DNA of 32,201 nt from Anaerolineae bacterium clx_CAG2 (GTDB lineage Bacteria; Chloroflexota; Anaerolineae; JAAEKA01): assembly GCA_014155705.1 (NCBI GenBank), contig JAAEKA010000299.1:1-32201 (forward strand). Reading direction: 5' to 3'. The notes below the pieces were generated by a model. It saw only the letters and a program-made list of their open reading frames with translations, was not told where the DNA came from and ran no database searches. How positions within the stretch are numbered: the stretch's first letter is position 1; each line of letters opens with the position of its first letter. Below are positions 8,233-18,609 of this stretch, in pieces. A program made the translations under genes and the position numbers.

Positions 8233-8257
8233 ACGGTCAACAGATGTCATGAGCTCG

Positions 8258-8322
8258 GGCTGGTAGTGACGACTTTAGTCGTTCGACGGCCGCAGAAACG
8301 ACTAAAGTCGTCACTACCAGCC
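8258..8322. repeat. 65-bp REP-like palindrome
   Basis: Two perfect 26-bp inverted arms (8258-8283 and 8297-8322) flank a 13-nt loop centred on CGGCCG. Each arm also holds its own small hairpin, ACGACT-TT-AGTCGT, so the whole can form a cruciform or a long RNA stem. It ends 10 bases before the AAGGAG of the next gene. A degenerate half copy lies at 29135-29154. Confidence 0.9.
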
Positions 8323-8345
8323 AGTGTGCCAGAAGGAGCGTCCCT

Positions 8346-9659
8346 ATGCAGCGTTGTATCGGCGTGCGTCGCGAGGATAAGAGCGATTGGGAGCGCCGCA
8401 CCCCTATCACCCCCGCCGTGGCTGCGGAACTGCGTCAGCAGCACGGCATCCAGGTGGTCGTTCAACCCTCGCCGCAGCGCGCATTCAGCGCAGCCGAATT
8501 CCAGGCGGCCGGCGCGCAAGTGCAGGAGGACCTGGTCGGCTGCCCCGTGGTCCTGGGCATCAAGGAAATCCCCAAGTCCGCCTTCTTGCCGGGCCAGGCC
8601 TATGTCTTCTTCGCCCACGTGATCAAGGGCCAGCCTTTCAATATGCCCATGTTGCAGCGCATGCTGGACCTGGGTTGCACGCTGATCGACTACGAAAAGG
8701 TGACAGACGAAGCGGGCCGGCGGCTGATCTTCTTCGGCTGGCACGCGGGCGTGGCCGGTATGTTGGAGACGCTGTGGGCGCTGGGGCAGCGGCTGGCCTG
8801 GCAGGGCATTGCCAACCCCTTCACCACCTTACGTCGCGCCTACGACTACCACGACATCGCCGAGGCCAAGGCCGCGGTGCAGCAGGTCGGCGAGGCCATC
8901 CGGCGCGACGGCCTGCCCGCACAGATCGCCCCGCTGACCATCGGCGTAGCCGGCTACGGCAACGTGGCCCGCGGCGTGTGGGAAATCCTGGATTTATTGC
9001 CGGTGCAGCGGGTCGAGCCAGAAGAACTCGGAGGTCTCGATACGCTGCGCACCTCGAATAACGCGATCTACGCCACGACGTTTCGTGAGGAACACCTGGC
9101 TGCGCCGCTGGACGACGGTGCAGCCTTCGACTTGCAGCATTATTACAGCACGCCGCAGGCGTATCGTTCAGACTTCGAGCAGTACCTGCCCCACTTGAGC
9201 CTGCTGGTCAACGCCATCTACTGGGATCCACGCTACCCGCGGCTGGCGACCAAGGACTACCTGCGCTCGGCCTTCGCAGCCGGTCAGCCCAAGCTGCGGG
9301 TGATCGGCGACATCAGTTGCGACATCGACGGCGCGGTCGAGTGTACGGTCAAGGCCACCGAGCCGGGCGATCCCAACTTCGTTTACAACCCGATGACCGG
9401 CGAGATCGGCGACGGCGTGGCAGGCGAGGGCGTGGTGGTGATGGCCGTGGACATCCTGCCCAGCGAGCTGCCGCGCGACGCCTCCGATTACTTCAGCCAG
9501 GTGTTGCTGCCCTACGTGCCGGCCCTGGCCAGCGCCGACTACACCGTTCCTTTCGCCGATCTGGCCCTGCCCGCTGAGATCAAGCGCGCGGTCATCGCCC
9601 ACCGCGGCGAGTTGACCCCAACTTACCACTACTTGCAGCAGCATCTGCCTTCCGCATAG
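8346..9659 (+). CDS. lysine-ketoglutarate reductase (saccharopine-forming)
   Basis: A 437-residue protein matching the LKR half of eukaryotic AASS, which condenses L-lysine with 2-oxoglutarate to saccharopine using NADPH. The N-terminal half is an alanine-dehydrogenase/PNT-type domain (GVRREDKSDWERRTPITP, then VVLGIKEIP and YVFFAHVIKGQ). The C-terminal half begins with a Rossmann motif (IGVAGYGNVARGVWEIL, near residue 200) and includes FVYNPMTGEIGDG. The start ATG at 8346 has AAGGAG 7 nt upstream. It is followed after 37 bp by saccharopine dehydrogenase, which fixes the pathway. In animals and plants the two activities are fused in one polypeptide, whereas here they are separate genes. An alternative is a 2-oxo-acid reductase of related fold, but the neighbour makes that unlikely. 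Confidence 0.87.
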   Translation: MQRCIGVRREDKSDWERRTPITPAVAAELRQQHGIQVVVQPSPQRAFSAAEFQAAGAQVQEDLVGCPVVLGIKEIPKSAFLPGQAYVFFAHVIKGQPFNMPMLQRMLDLGCTLIDYEKVTDEAGRRLIFFGWHAGVAGMLETLWALGQRLAWQGIANPFTTLRRAYDYHDIAEAKAAVQQVGEAIRRDGLPAQIAPLTIGVAGYGNVARGVWEILDLLPVQRVEPEELGGLDTLRTSNNAIYATTFREEHLAAPLDDGAAFDLQHYYSTPQAYRSDFEQYLPHLSLLVNAIYWDPRYPRLATKDYLRSAFAAGQPKLRVIGDISCDIDGAVECTVKATEPGDPNFVYNPMTGEIGDGVAGEGVVVMAVDILPSELPRDASDYFSQVLLPYVPALASADYTVPFADLALPAEIKRAVIAHRGELTPTYHYLQQHLPSA

Positions 9660-9696
9660 CACTGCCAGTCCTCTATCTGATCGAGGAGACACCCCC

Positions 9697-11028
9697 ATGA
9701 AAAACATTGTCGTTTTCGGCGCCGGCATGGTGGCCGGCGCGCATGTGGATTATCTGTTGGATGTGCCTGATTTCCACGTCACCGTGGCCAGCCGCACGCT
9801 GAGCAAGGCCGAGGCGCTGGTCAAGGATCACCCGCGCGGCCGGGCGGTGCAGGTTAACTCGGACGACGAGAGCGCGCTGGAGACGCTCCTCGCCGAGGCC
9901 GACCTGGCCGTCAGTCTGCTGCCCTACGCCTACCACCCGACTGTGGCCCGGCTGTGCATCAAGCACCGCACCCACATGGTCACCACCTCCTACGTCAAGG
10001 AGGCAATGGCGCAGCTCGACGGCGCGGCGCGTGCGGCCGGGGTGATCCTGCTCAACGAGATCGGCGTGGACCCCGGCATCGACCACATGACCGCCATGCG
10101 CATCGTCCACGGCGTGCAGGCCCGGGGGGGCCGGGTGACGAAGTTCGTCTCCTGGTGCGGCGGCCTGCCCGCGCCCGAGGCGAACACCAACCCCTTCGGC
10201 TACAAGTTCTCCTGGAGCCCGCGCGGTGTGCTGTTGGCCGGCAAGAACCCGGCGCACTACTTGTGGGACGGCCAGGACGTAGTCATTCCTGGCGGCGAGC
10301 TGTTCGAGCACTACTGGACCGTGCCGGTGTCGGTCGAGGGGCAGGCGATGGACTTCGACGGCTACCCCAACCGCGACAGCCTGCCCTACATGCAGACCTA
10401 CGGCATTGAGAACCCGCAGACCTTCTTCCGCGGCACTTTGCGTTACCCTGGCTGGTGCCAGACTCTGCGCAAGATCGCCGAGCTGGGCCTGCTGGAGGAG
10501 ACGCCGCTGGACGAACTGGAGGGGGCGACCTTCGCCCAGCTTACCGCCCGCTTGATCGGCAGCGACAGCCACAACCTGCGCGCCGCGTTGGCGGCCTACC
10601 TCGACCTGTCGCTGGACTCGCCGGTGATCGACAACCTGGCTTGGCTGGGCTTCTTAGGCGACGAGCCGCTGCCGGCTGGCCAGCATAGTCCAATTGACAT
10701 CCTGACCGCCCGTATGCTGGACAAGATGCAGTACGCACCGGGCGAACGGGACATGCTGATCCTGCAGCACCAGTTCGATGCGGCCTACCCCGACGGCAGC
10801 GAGCGCATCGTCTCCACCATGGTCGATTTCGGCCTCCCCCACGGCGCCACCAGCATGGCCCGCACCGTCGGCCTGCCCGCGGCTATCGCGGTCAAGCTGA
10901 TCCTGCACGGCGAGATTGACCTGACCGGCGTGCAGGTGCCGGTAGTGCCGGAGATCTACGGGCCGGTGCTGGAGGAACTGGAGGAACTGGGGATCCGGTT
11001 TGTGGAGACGTGGGAACGACATGACTGA
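9697..11028 (+). CDS. saccharopine dehydrogenase (glutamate-forming)
   Basis: A 443-residue protein of the LYS9/SDH type, which oxidises saccharopine to glutamate and 2-aminoadipate 6-semialdehyde with NAD(P). The N-terminal Rossmann motif is [17 protein letters not shown] (residues 5-21). Family segments seen further on are [32 protein letters not shown] and [31 protein letters not shown]. The ATG at 9697 has GAGGAG 8 nt upstream. It overlaps the TauE-like permease gene by 8 bases, so the three genes form one transcription unit. An aminoadipate semialdehyde dehydrogenase that would complete the step to 2-aminoadipate is not in the window. Confidence 0.9.
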   Translation: MKNIVVFGAGMVAGAHVDYLLDVPDFHVTVASRTLSKAEALVKDHPRGRAVQVNSDDESALETLLAEADLAVSLLPYAYHPTVARLCIKHRTHMVTTSYVKEAMAQLDGAARAAGVILLNEIGVDPGIDHMTAMRIVHGVQARGGRVTKFVSWCGGLPAPEANTNPFGYKFSWSPRGVLLAGKNPAHYLWDGQDVVIPGGELFEHYWTVPVSVEGQAMDFDGYPNRDSLPYMQTYGIENPQTFFRGTLRYPGWCQTLRKIAELGLLEETPLDELEGATFAQLTARLIGSDSHNLRAALAAYLDLSLDSPVIDNLAWLGFLGDEPLPAGQHSPIDILTARMLDKMQYAPGERDMLILQHQFDAAYPDGSERIVSTMVDFGLPHGATSMARTVGLPAAIAVKLILHGEIDLTGVQVPVVPEIYGPVLEELEELGIRFVETWERHD

Positions 11029-11794
11029 CCCCCTCTCTCTGCTCGACATCCTCCTCATTGCTCTCGCCGCGGTCGCGGCCGGCGCGGTCAACGCAATTGC
11101 CGGCGGCGGTACGCTGATCTCGTTTCCCGCGCTGATCTTCGTGGGTATTCCGCCTGTAGCGGCCAGCATCACCAACACTGTGGCGTTGACGCCCGGCTAC
11201 CTGGGCGCGACTATGGCTCAGGCCCGCGATCTGGTGGGCCAGCGCCGCCGCCTCTGGCTGTTGGTGCCGACCGGCGCCATCGGCGGCGTTGTGGGTGGGC
11301 TGTTGCTGGTCAACACCAGCGAGAAGCTGTTCGAGGCGCTGGTGCCTTTTCTGATCCTGCTGGCCTCGGCCCTGCTGGGCTTTCAGAACCGGCTGCGCAG
11401 TTGGGTCGTGGCGCGCGCCCAACGAGCCGGCCATGCCACGCTGCCTGAGTTCTGGGTGGTCTTCCCCGTCTTTCTGGCCGCGATCTACGGCGGCTACTTC
11501 GGCGCCGGGCTGAGCGTGATCGTGCTGGCCGTGCTGGCGCTGGTGATCGACGACACATTGACCCGCCTTAACGGTCTCAAGCAAGCCATCGCCTTCAGCG
11601 TCAACGTGGCCGCGGCCATCTTCTTCCTCTTCTCCGGCCGCGTTGTCTGGTCGGTGGCTCTGGTGATGGCCGTGGGGGCGCTGCTGGGCGGCGTCATCGG
11701 CGGTCGCCTGGCCAGCCGCATCAAGCCGGAGACGCTGCGCCGCGTCGTGGTCAGCATCGGCGTGACTGTGTCGATCATCTACCTGGTGCGCTGA
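11021..11794 (+). CDS. TauE/SafE-family permease
   Basis: A 257-residue membrane protein with about eight hydrophobic segments. It has the family hallmarks [18 protein letters not shown] near the N-terminus and [24 protein letters not shown] near the C-terminus. Members export sulfite, sulfoacetate or other small organic anions. The substrate here is unknown. I chose the ATG at 11021, which overlaps the saccharopine dehydrogenase stop by 8 bases. An in-frame TTG lies 21 bases upstream. Position in the lysine-degradation unit suggests, without proof, transport of a pathway acid. Confidence 0.85.
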   Translation: MTDPLSLLDILLIALAAVAAGAVNAIAGGGTLISFPALIFVGIPPVAASITNTVALTPGYLGATMAQARDLVGQRRRLWLLVPTGAIGGVVGGLLLVNTSEKLFEALVPFLILLASALLGFQNRLRSWVVARAQRAGHATLPEFWVVFPVFLAAIYGGYFGAGLSVIVLAVLALVIDDTLTRLNGLKQAIAFSVNVAAAIFFLFSGRVVWSVALVMAVGALLGGVIGGRLASRIKPETLRRVVVSIGVTVSIIYLVR

Positions 11795-11809
11795 AGAATA
11801 ACCGAACCC

Positions 11810-11838
11810 TTGCCAAAGGCCCTTTGCTGCGCTATAAT
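11810..11838 (+). promoter_or_regulatory. strong sigma70-type promoter for HEPN/MNT pair
   Basis: TTGCCA (11810-11815), a 17-bp spacer and TATAAT (11833-11838), starting 15 bases after the permease stop. The expected leader to the ATG at 11892 is about 47 nt. Confidence 0.7.
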
Positions 11839-11891
11839 CGTCTTTGATTCACAATCCCATTCTGACTCGATGATCTCTTAACCGCTGTCCG

Positions 11892-12335
11892 ATGAGTATG
11901 ACACAAATGGACGCATATCGCTGGCTCAAGCAAGCCAATGACGACGTAGTGACAGCTGCCATCCTTTTGGAAGCGGAGCGCTATGGCCCTTCTGCCTTTT
12001 TTTGCCAGCAAGCTGCGGAGAAGGGGCTGAAGGCAGTGCTCTATTCCGTCGGAGAACGACCGTGGGGCCATAGCATTCCTTCGCTTTTGGACCAGGCCTG
12101 TGCCGTGTTGGGAATAGAGGTTGAAGATGCGCCGGTTAATGAAGTCGAGGCGCTTGACGAGCATTACATGCGTCCTCGTTATCCTGATGCCCAACCTGAG
12201 CTAATGCCTGAGTATGACATACAAACAGCAGAACTCGCTCTTGAACAAGCTCGGGCAGTATTGGCGTTCGTGAATAGAGGTATTCATGATGCTGGAGCAG
12301 TATCTGGCGACACAGAAGTTTCCGACGTGGGCTGA
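11892..12335 (+). CDS. HEPN-domain protein
   Basis: A 147-residue alpha-helical protein of the COG2250 HEPN type. Recognisable features are the N-terminal WLKQANDDVVTAAILLEAERYGPSAFFCQQAAEKGLKAVL segment (residues 11-50), where FCQQAAEKGLKA is the family core, and GHSIPSLLDQA after it. The RNase-type HEPN motif is Arg, 4-6 residues, His. Here the only candidate is R56-PWG-H60, with three residues between, so nuclease activity is uncertain. The gene overlaps the nucleotidyltransferase gene by 50 bases in another frame, a typical arrangement of two-gene HEPN/MNT modules. Both genes look less GC-rich than their neighbours, consistent with acquisition. No clear Shine-Dalgarno sequence is seen. 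Confidence 0.87.
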   Translation: MSMTQMDAYRWLKQANDDVVTAAILLEAERYGPSAFFCQQAAEKGLKAVLYSVGERPWGHSIPSLLDQACAVLGIEVEDAPVNEVEALDEHYMRPRYPDAQPELMPEYDIQTAELALEQARAVLAFVNRGIHDAGAVSGDTEVSDVG

Positions 12336-12732
12336 GCAATACGCTCAAGCAGTCGCTGCAATGTATAGACCGGACTGCATCATTCTCTTTGGCTCTGTTG
12401 CGCGCAGTACCCAAACGTCCCACAGCGACATCGATATCATTGTCATCGGCGGCGACCTTCCGATCTCTGCGCGAGAACGCTTTCTGCGCCTTATCCATCT
12501 GCGTCCCCATTTTGCACCGATTCAGGTCCAGAGTTTCACGCGGGCCGAATGGGATCGCATGCTGGCTGCTAAGCATCTCACAGTTCTGGAGGCCCTCAAA
12601 GACGGGCAACCCCTGCATGGCAAGGCGTTGTTCCGTCAGTGGCGTCGCGAGTTTGAACATTGGCTATCGCTCGGTTTGCAGCGCAACGACACCTCCTGGC
12701 ATGTGCCCAAAATACTCCAGAATCAGCCCTGA
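12286..12732 (+). CDS. MNT-type nucleotidyltransferase
   Basis: A 148-residue minimal nucleotidyltransferase with the core GSVARSTQTSHSDIDIIV: Gly36-Ser37 and the metal-binding Asp48 and Asp50. Family members paired with HEPN proteins often act as antitoxins that AMPylate their partner (the type VII mechanism is known for MntA/HepT). The same is possible here but inferred. Two adjacent ATGs (12286, 12289) can serve as start, inside the 3' end of the HEPN gene, implying coupled translation. The canonical GSxARG has Ser in place of the final Gly. The next gene begins 29 bases downstream. Confidence 0.87.
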   Translation: MMLEQYLATQKFPTWAEQYAQAVAAMYRPDCIILFGSVARSTQTSHSDIDIIVIGGDLPISARERFLRLIHLRPHFAPIQVQSFTRAEWDRMLAAKHLTVLEALKDGQPLHGKALFRQWRREFEHWLSLGLQRNDTSWHVPKILQNQP

Positions 12733-12761
12733 CACACACCACGTCTGGTGGGGGGTCAACG

Positions 12762-13820
12762 ATGCCCGAAATGACTTCGCGTGAGCGCGTCCGCCTGGCT
12801 CTGACTTGCCAACGCCCCGACCGCATTCCTGTGTCGCTGGGCTTTTTCAGCCAGTCGCTGCCTGGCATCCCCGACGCCGACGAGCACTTCGGCTCAGACG
12901 TGCGCTACGCCGAGTTCAGCCCGCCGGCCGGCCAGGACGACTTTCTACGCTACCTGCGCCGCCTGCCGCCCGATGTTCACGTGGGATCGACGGCGCAACT
13001 GCGCATCTATCACGAGTGGGACTATCACCCGGAGACACCTGGGGGCCGGCTGAGCGAGGCGCGCAGCGTGGCCGAGTTGGCTGAGGCCGTCTTTCCTGAC
13101 CTGACTAACCCCCAACGCTACGCGGGCCTGGTGGAGCAGGTGCAGCGCTGGCACGAGGCGGGGCTGGCCGTGGCTGGCTCGCCGCCGCATCTGGGCGGCG
13201 AGTTGTTCGAGTCGGCCTACCGGATGCGCGGCTTCGAGCAGTTCCTGCTGGACCTGAAGCAGCGGCCGGCCCTGGCTAACTACCTGCTGGACCAGCTTAC
13301 CGCCGTCACCATCCACAACGCGCTGGTGCTGGCCCAAGCCGGCGTCGACGTGCTGCTGCTGGACGACGACGTGGCCATGCCCACCGGCCTGCTCATCAGC
13401 CCGGCCATGTGGCGCGAGTTCTTCCAGCCGCGCCTGCGTAACATCATCGAACTGGCCCGCGAGGCCAGCCCCGACCTGCTGATCTTCTACCACAGCGACG
13501 GCAATTTCACCCGGCTGATCCCCGACCTGGTGGAGATCGGCGTCAATGTCATCAATCCTGTGCAGCCCGACTGCATGGATGCTGGCGCAATCAAGGCCGA
13601 GTTCGGCGACCGACTGGCGCTGTGGGGGGCCGTCGGCACGGCCAGCGCCTGGGACGTGGGCACGCCTGACCAGATAAGAGCCGAGGTGCGGCAGCGCATC
13701 GAGCAGCTTGGTCCGTCTGGGCTGCTGCTGGCGCCCGCCTACGATATTGACTTCGCGCCGCTGGAAAACATCGGCGCTTTCGTAGAGACGGCGCGGGAGT
13801 ACCAGGCAGCGGCCTTATAG
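12762..13820 (+). CDS. uroporphyrinogen decarboxylase-family protein
   Basis: A 352-residue TIM-barrel protein of the URO-D superfamily (MTSRERVRLALTCQRPDRIPV at the start, then SPAMWREFFQPRLRNII, FYHSDGNFTRLIPDLVEIGVNVINPVQ and ALWGAVGT). This branch is closer to the corrinoid-dependent methyltransferases (MtaA/CmuA-like) and uncharacterised relatives than to HemE. The FYHSDG and NPVQ segments are typical of that branch. I chose the ATG at 12762, preceded by a G-rich stretch. The ATG at 12771 is equally possible. The 3' end overlaps the convergent galK stop by 6 bases. No corrinoid protein lies beside it, so the methyl donor or substrate is unknown. Confidence 0.8.
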   Translation: MPEMTSRERVRLALTCQRPDRIPVSLGFFSQSLPGIPDADEHFGSDVRYAEFSPPAGQDDFLRYLRRLPPDVHVGSTAQLRIYHEWDYHPETPGGRLSEARSVAELAEAVFPDLTNPQRYAGLVEQVQRWHEAGLAVAGSPPHLGGELFESAYRMRGFEQFLLDLKQRPALANYLLDQLTAVTIHNALVLAQAGVDVLLLDDDVAMPTGLLISPAMWREFFQPRLRNIIELAREASPDLLIFYHSDGNFTRLIPDLVEIGVNVINPVQPDCMDAGAIKAEFGDRLALWGAVGTASAWDVGTPDQIRAEVRQRIEQLGPSGLLLAPAYDIDFAPLENIGAFVETAREYQAAAL

Positions 13821-14954
13821 AACGATCGACGCTCCCTCGCTGGCCTCGCACACGTAGACGGCTGGCGTCAGGTCAGCGCGTGCCTGATAGCGGGCAGCGA
13901 CGTTGGCGGCGAATTCCTCGGCCATACTGGCCTGCACCAACGCCACCGCACAGCCGGCAAATCCACCGCCGGTCATGCGCGCGCCGAAGCAGCCTGGCTC
14001 CTCCTGTGCGCATGCCACCATGATATTGAGCGCGGGGCCTGAGATTTCAAAGTCGTCGCGCATACTGACGTGGCTGGCGTCCATTAGCCGGCCTAACCCG
14101 ACTGCGTCGCCGCGCTGCATGGCTTCAGCCGCAGCCACGGTGCGCGCATTCTCGCTGATCACGTGACGGGCGCGGCGCATGGTGACCTCATCTAGCCCAC
14201 CGGCATCAGCCACAAAGCGCTCCATGCTCACGTCGCGCAGCGCGGGCAAGCCGAAGTAGCGAGCGGCGGCCTCGCACTGGGCGCGGCGCTCGTTGTAGGC
14301 CGAGTCCACCAGGCCGCGGCGGGTAGCCGTATCCAGGATGACCACCACGGTGTCAGGCGGCAGGGGCACGGACGTTGTCTCCAGGTTGCGGCAGTCGATC
14401 AGCAGGGCATGACCGGCCTCGCCCGCGGCTGAGATCATCTGGTCCATGATGCCGCAGTTCATGCCTACCCACTGGTTCTCGGCTTTCTGGCCGAGCCTGG
14501 CCATGGCGGGGGGATCCCAGGGAAAGCCCGAGACCACCTGGAAGGCGCGGGCCGTGGCCAGCTCCACAGCGGCCGATGACGAAAGTCCCGCGCCGCGCGG
14601 CACATCGCCTGCCAGCACGCCCTCCCAGCCGATCAATGCATAGCCGGCCTCTTGCAGCGCCCAGGCCACGCCTTTGACGTACTCGGCCCAGCCTTCATCC
14701 TGATAGCGCAGCGCCGCAAGATCGAACGTCGTCGAGCGGTCCAGGTCCAGCGAGTGGACGTGTACCTGGCCATCCTGGCGTAGCCGCAGGGCGATCCACA
14801 CCGCGTGGTCGATGGCCATCGGCAGCACAAAGCCGTCGTTGTAGTCGGTGTGCTCGCCGATCAGGTTGACGCGGCCGGGCGCGCGCACGACGAAGGCCGG
14901 CGCAGCGCCGAAATGGATTTGGAAGGCTTGGGTGACATGCGTTTGTAGAGACAT
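13815..14954 (-). CDS. galK: galactokinase
   Basis: A GHMP-family kinase that phosphorylates alpha-D-galactose to galactose 1-phosphate with ATP (Leloir pathway, cytoplasm). It has the galactokinase signature GRVNLIGEHTDYN (residues 27-39), the ATP loop GDVPRGAGLSSSAAVELA and the C-terminal GARMTGGGFAGCAVALV. Its length of 379 residues is close to the E. coli enzyme (382). The start ATG at 14954 has AAGGAG 5 nt upstream. It is the last gene of the operon that begins at 18467 and follows the galE relic and the repeat patch. Its stop codon overlaps the stop of the convergent URO-D gene, leaving no room for a terminator between them. Confidence 0.96.
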   Translation of the reverse strand: MSLQTHVTQAFQIHFGAAPAFVVRAPGRVNLIGEHTDYNDGFVLPMAIDHAVWIALRLRQDGQVHVHSLDLDRSTTFDLAALRYQDEGWAEYVKGVAWALQEAGYALIGWEGVLAGDVPRGAGLSSSAAVELATARAFQVVSGFPWDPPAMARLGQKAENQWVGMNCGIMDQMISAAGEAGHALLIDCRNLETTSVPLPPDTVVVILDTATRRGLVDSAYNERRAQCEAAARYFGLPALRDVSMERFVADAGGLDEVTMRRARHVISENARTVAAAEAMQRGDAVGLGRLMDASHVSMRDDFEISGPALNIMVACAQEEPGCFGARMTGGGFAGCAVALVQASMAEEFAANVAARYQARADLTPAVYVCEASEGASIVL

Positions 14955-14982
14955 GGCTGCTCCTTGGGAAGCGGAGGGACTG

Positions 14983-15018
14983 AATGTAGCCCGCGCCGCC
15001 GCTGACGAGAATATTCAT
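14983..15018 (-). pseudogene. galE: galE relic: start region only
   Basis: Reading the minus strand from the ATG at 15018, the twelve codons MNILVSGGAGYI match the N-terminus of UDP-glucose 4-epimerase (NAD-binding GxxGxxG region). The next codons (Q S L R F P) do not. A good ribosome binding site (AAGGAG, 5 nt before the ATG) remains. The SD lies in a perfect 6-bp hairpin (GACTCC-GAA-GGAGTC, 15022-15036). About 28 bases later comes the galK start. The simplest reading is that the body of galE was deleted between galT and galK, leaving its leader and first codons. Confidence 0.7.
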
Positions 15019-15041
15019 GGGGACTCCTTCGGAGTCAAGTT

Positions 15042-17610
<2,569 letters not shown>

Positions 17611-17645
17611 GATGAAGTCTGCTTTCTGCAAAAAATGGTCGCTAA

Positions 17646-18467
17646 CTAAAATATTACCTGCTGCACCCCAAAGTTCGAGCAGATGGCGCGGATCTCGTCG
17701 GGACTCAGTCCCTCGCCGATCTCGCCCACCTGGAGGTTGAAATACTCGTACTTAGCCGCGGTCTCGGCGTACTCGACACGGTCGGCGGCGCGTTTGACCG
17801 AGACGTCGGAGCGGGCCATCACGCCATGCTTGGCCCAGATCACGATGCGATGGCGGCGCAGCGCGGCCACGTTGCCGGCCATCAGCTCGGCCGAGCCGGG
17901 CACGGCGAAGGGGATGAAGCCGATGCCCTCCGGCAGGTTGACGATGGTCTCCGGCTGCCAGCGCAGCAGGCGCGTGTTGAGGGTGCGCTCGTCCTGGTAG
18001 CGCGGCACATGGCTCAGGTAGGTGATGTGCATGGGCTGGGCGTGGATCACGGCGTGGAAGTTGGCGCCGCTGGCTGCCATCTGGTCGTAGTGGACGGCCA
18101 GGTGCGAGTTGAACTCGCTGGTCACCCGCTCAAAACGCCGATGGTAGGAGGTGTAGAGCCGGCCGGTGCGGCCGCCGTCGTCCACCACGATGCAGGCGAT
18201 GTGCGCCGTGGGCACGTCAGGCAGCTCGCGCAGGCGCCGGCCGGACCCCGTGACCAGAAAGGTCGCGCCGGCCAGCTCTGGCACGCGCTGCGGCAGCTCG
18301 ATCTCCTCCATCAGGGGGAAACGGCTGCGCGGCTCCACCGGCCAACGCAGGCAGACCGAGATATTGCCGGCTGCGCCTTCGCTGGCCTCGATTTCGGCCA
18401 GGCGCCGGCCAGCCTCGCCCATCATGTGCAACAGATCGTCGATTTCAGGGAAGGGAGGGGTTAGCAT
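17646..18467 (-). CDS. class II aldolase, RhaD-like
   Basis: A 273-residue class II (zinc) aldolase with best overall similarity to rhamnulose-1-phosphate aldolase (E. coli RhaD has 274 residues). Signs are EGAAGNIS, FLVTGSGRRLRELP, HAQPMHITYLSHV (metal-site histidine region), NLPEGIGFIPFAVPGSAELMAGNV and VIWAKHGVMA. Such enzymes split ketose 1-phosphates into dihydroxyacetone phosphate and an aldehyde. I chose the ATG at 18467 because GAGAG precedes it and the length then matches RhaD. The ATG at 18482 lacks any SD. It is the first gene of the galactose operon. A galactose pathway does not need this aldolase, and no rhamnose isomerase or kinase is here, so the true substrate is uncertain. 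Confidence 0.82.
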   Translation of the reverse strand: MLTPPFPEIDDLLHMMGEAGRRLAEIEASEGAAGNISVCLRWPVEPRSRFPLMEEIELPQRVPELAGATFLVTGSGRRLRELPDVPTAHIACIVVDDGGRTGRLYTSYHRRFERVTSEFNSHLAVHYDQMAASGANFHAVIHAQPMHITYLSHVPRYQDERTLNTRLLRWQPETIVNLPEGIGFIPFAVPGSAELMAGNVAALRRHRIVIWAKHGVMARSDVSVKRAADRVEYAETAAKYEYFNLQVGEIGEGLSPDEIRAICSNFGVQQVIF

Positions 18468-18510
18468 AGATGATTCTCTCATTGGGGACGGATGGTAGGA
18501 CAATGGGAAA

Positions 18511-18539
18511 ATGATAATCGCTTTGCAGCTTCCTGTCAA
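18511..18539 (-). promoter_or_regulatory. consensus promoter of the galactose operon
   Basis: Reading the minus strand, a perfect TTGACA (18534-18539), a 17-bp spacer and TATCAT (18511-18516). It stands 44 bp before the chosen start at 18467 and should drive the aldolase, galactosidase, galT and galK genes. Confidence 0.75.
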
Positions 18540-18591
18540 CAGCATGAGGTGAGAAACACAAGCGGCGGTACTAACGCGTTTGACCAAGTTG

Positions 18592-18600
18592 TGCTAGACT
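18592..18600 (+). promoter_or_regulatory. possible extended -10 before the DUF58 gene
   Basis: TGCTAGACT (TG at 18592-18593, hexamer 18595-18600) ends 9 nt before the ATG at 18610. No good -35 box is at the right distance. The spacing to the start codon is identical to that of the glycosyltransferase promoter at 23801-23830. Confidence 0.35.
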
Positions 18601-18609
18601 GCGCGTGCT

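Noticed and set aside
12733..12761. Operator in the CCAC/GTGG pair before the URO-D gene
   Set aside because: Arms are only 4 bp, so chance is likely.
18580..18585. TTGACC as -35 box for the DUF58 gene
   Set aside because: Only 9 bp from the extended -10 at 18595, far too close to work together.
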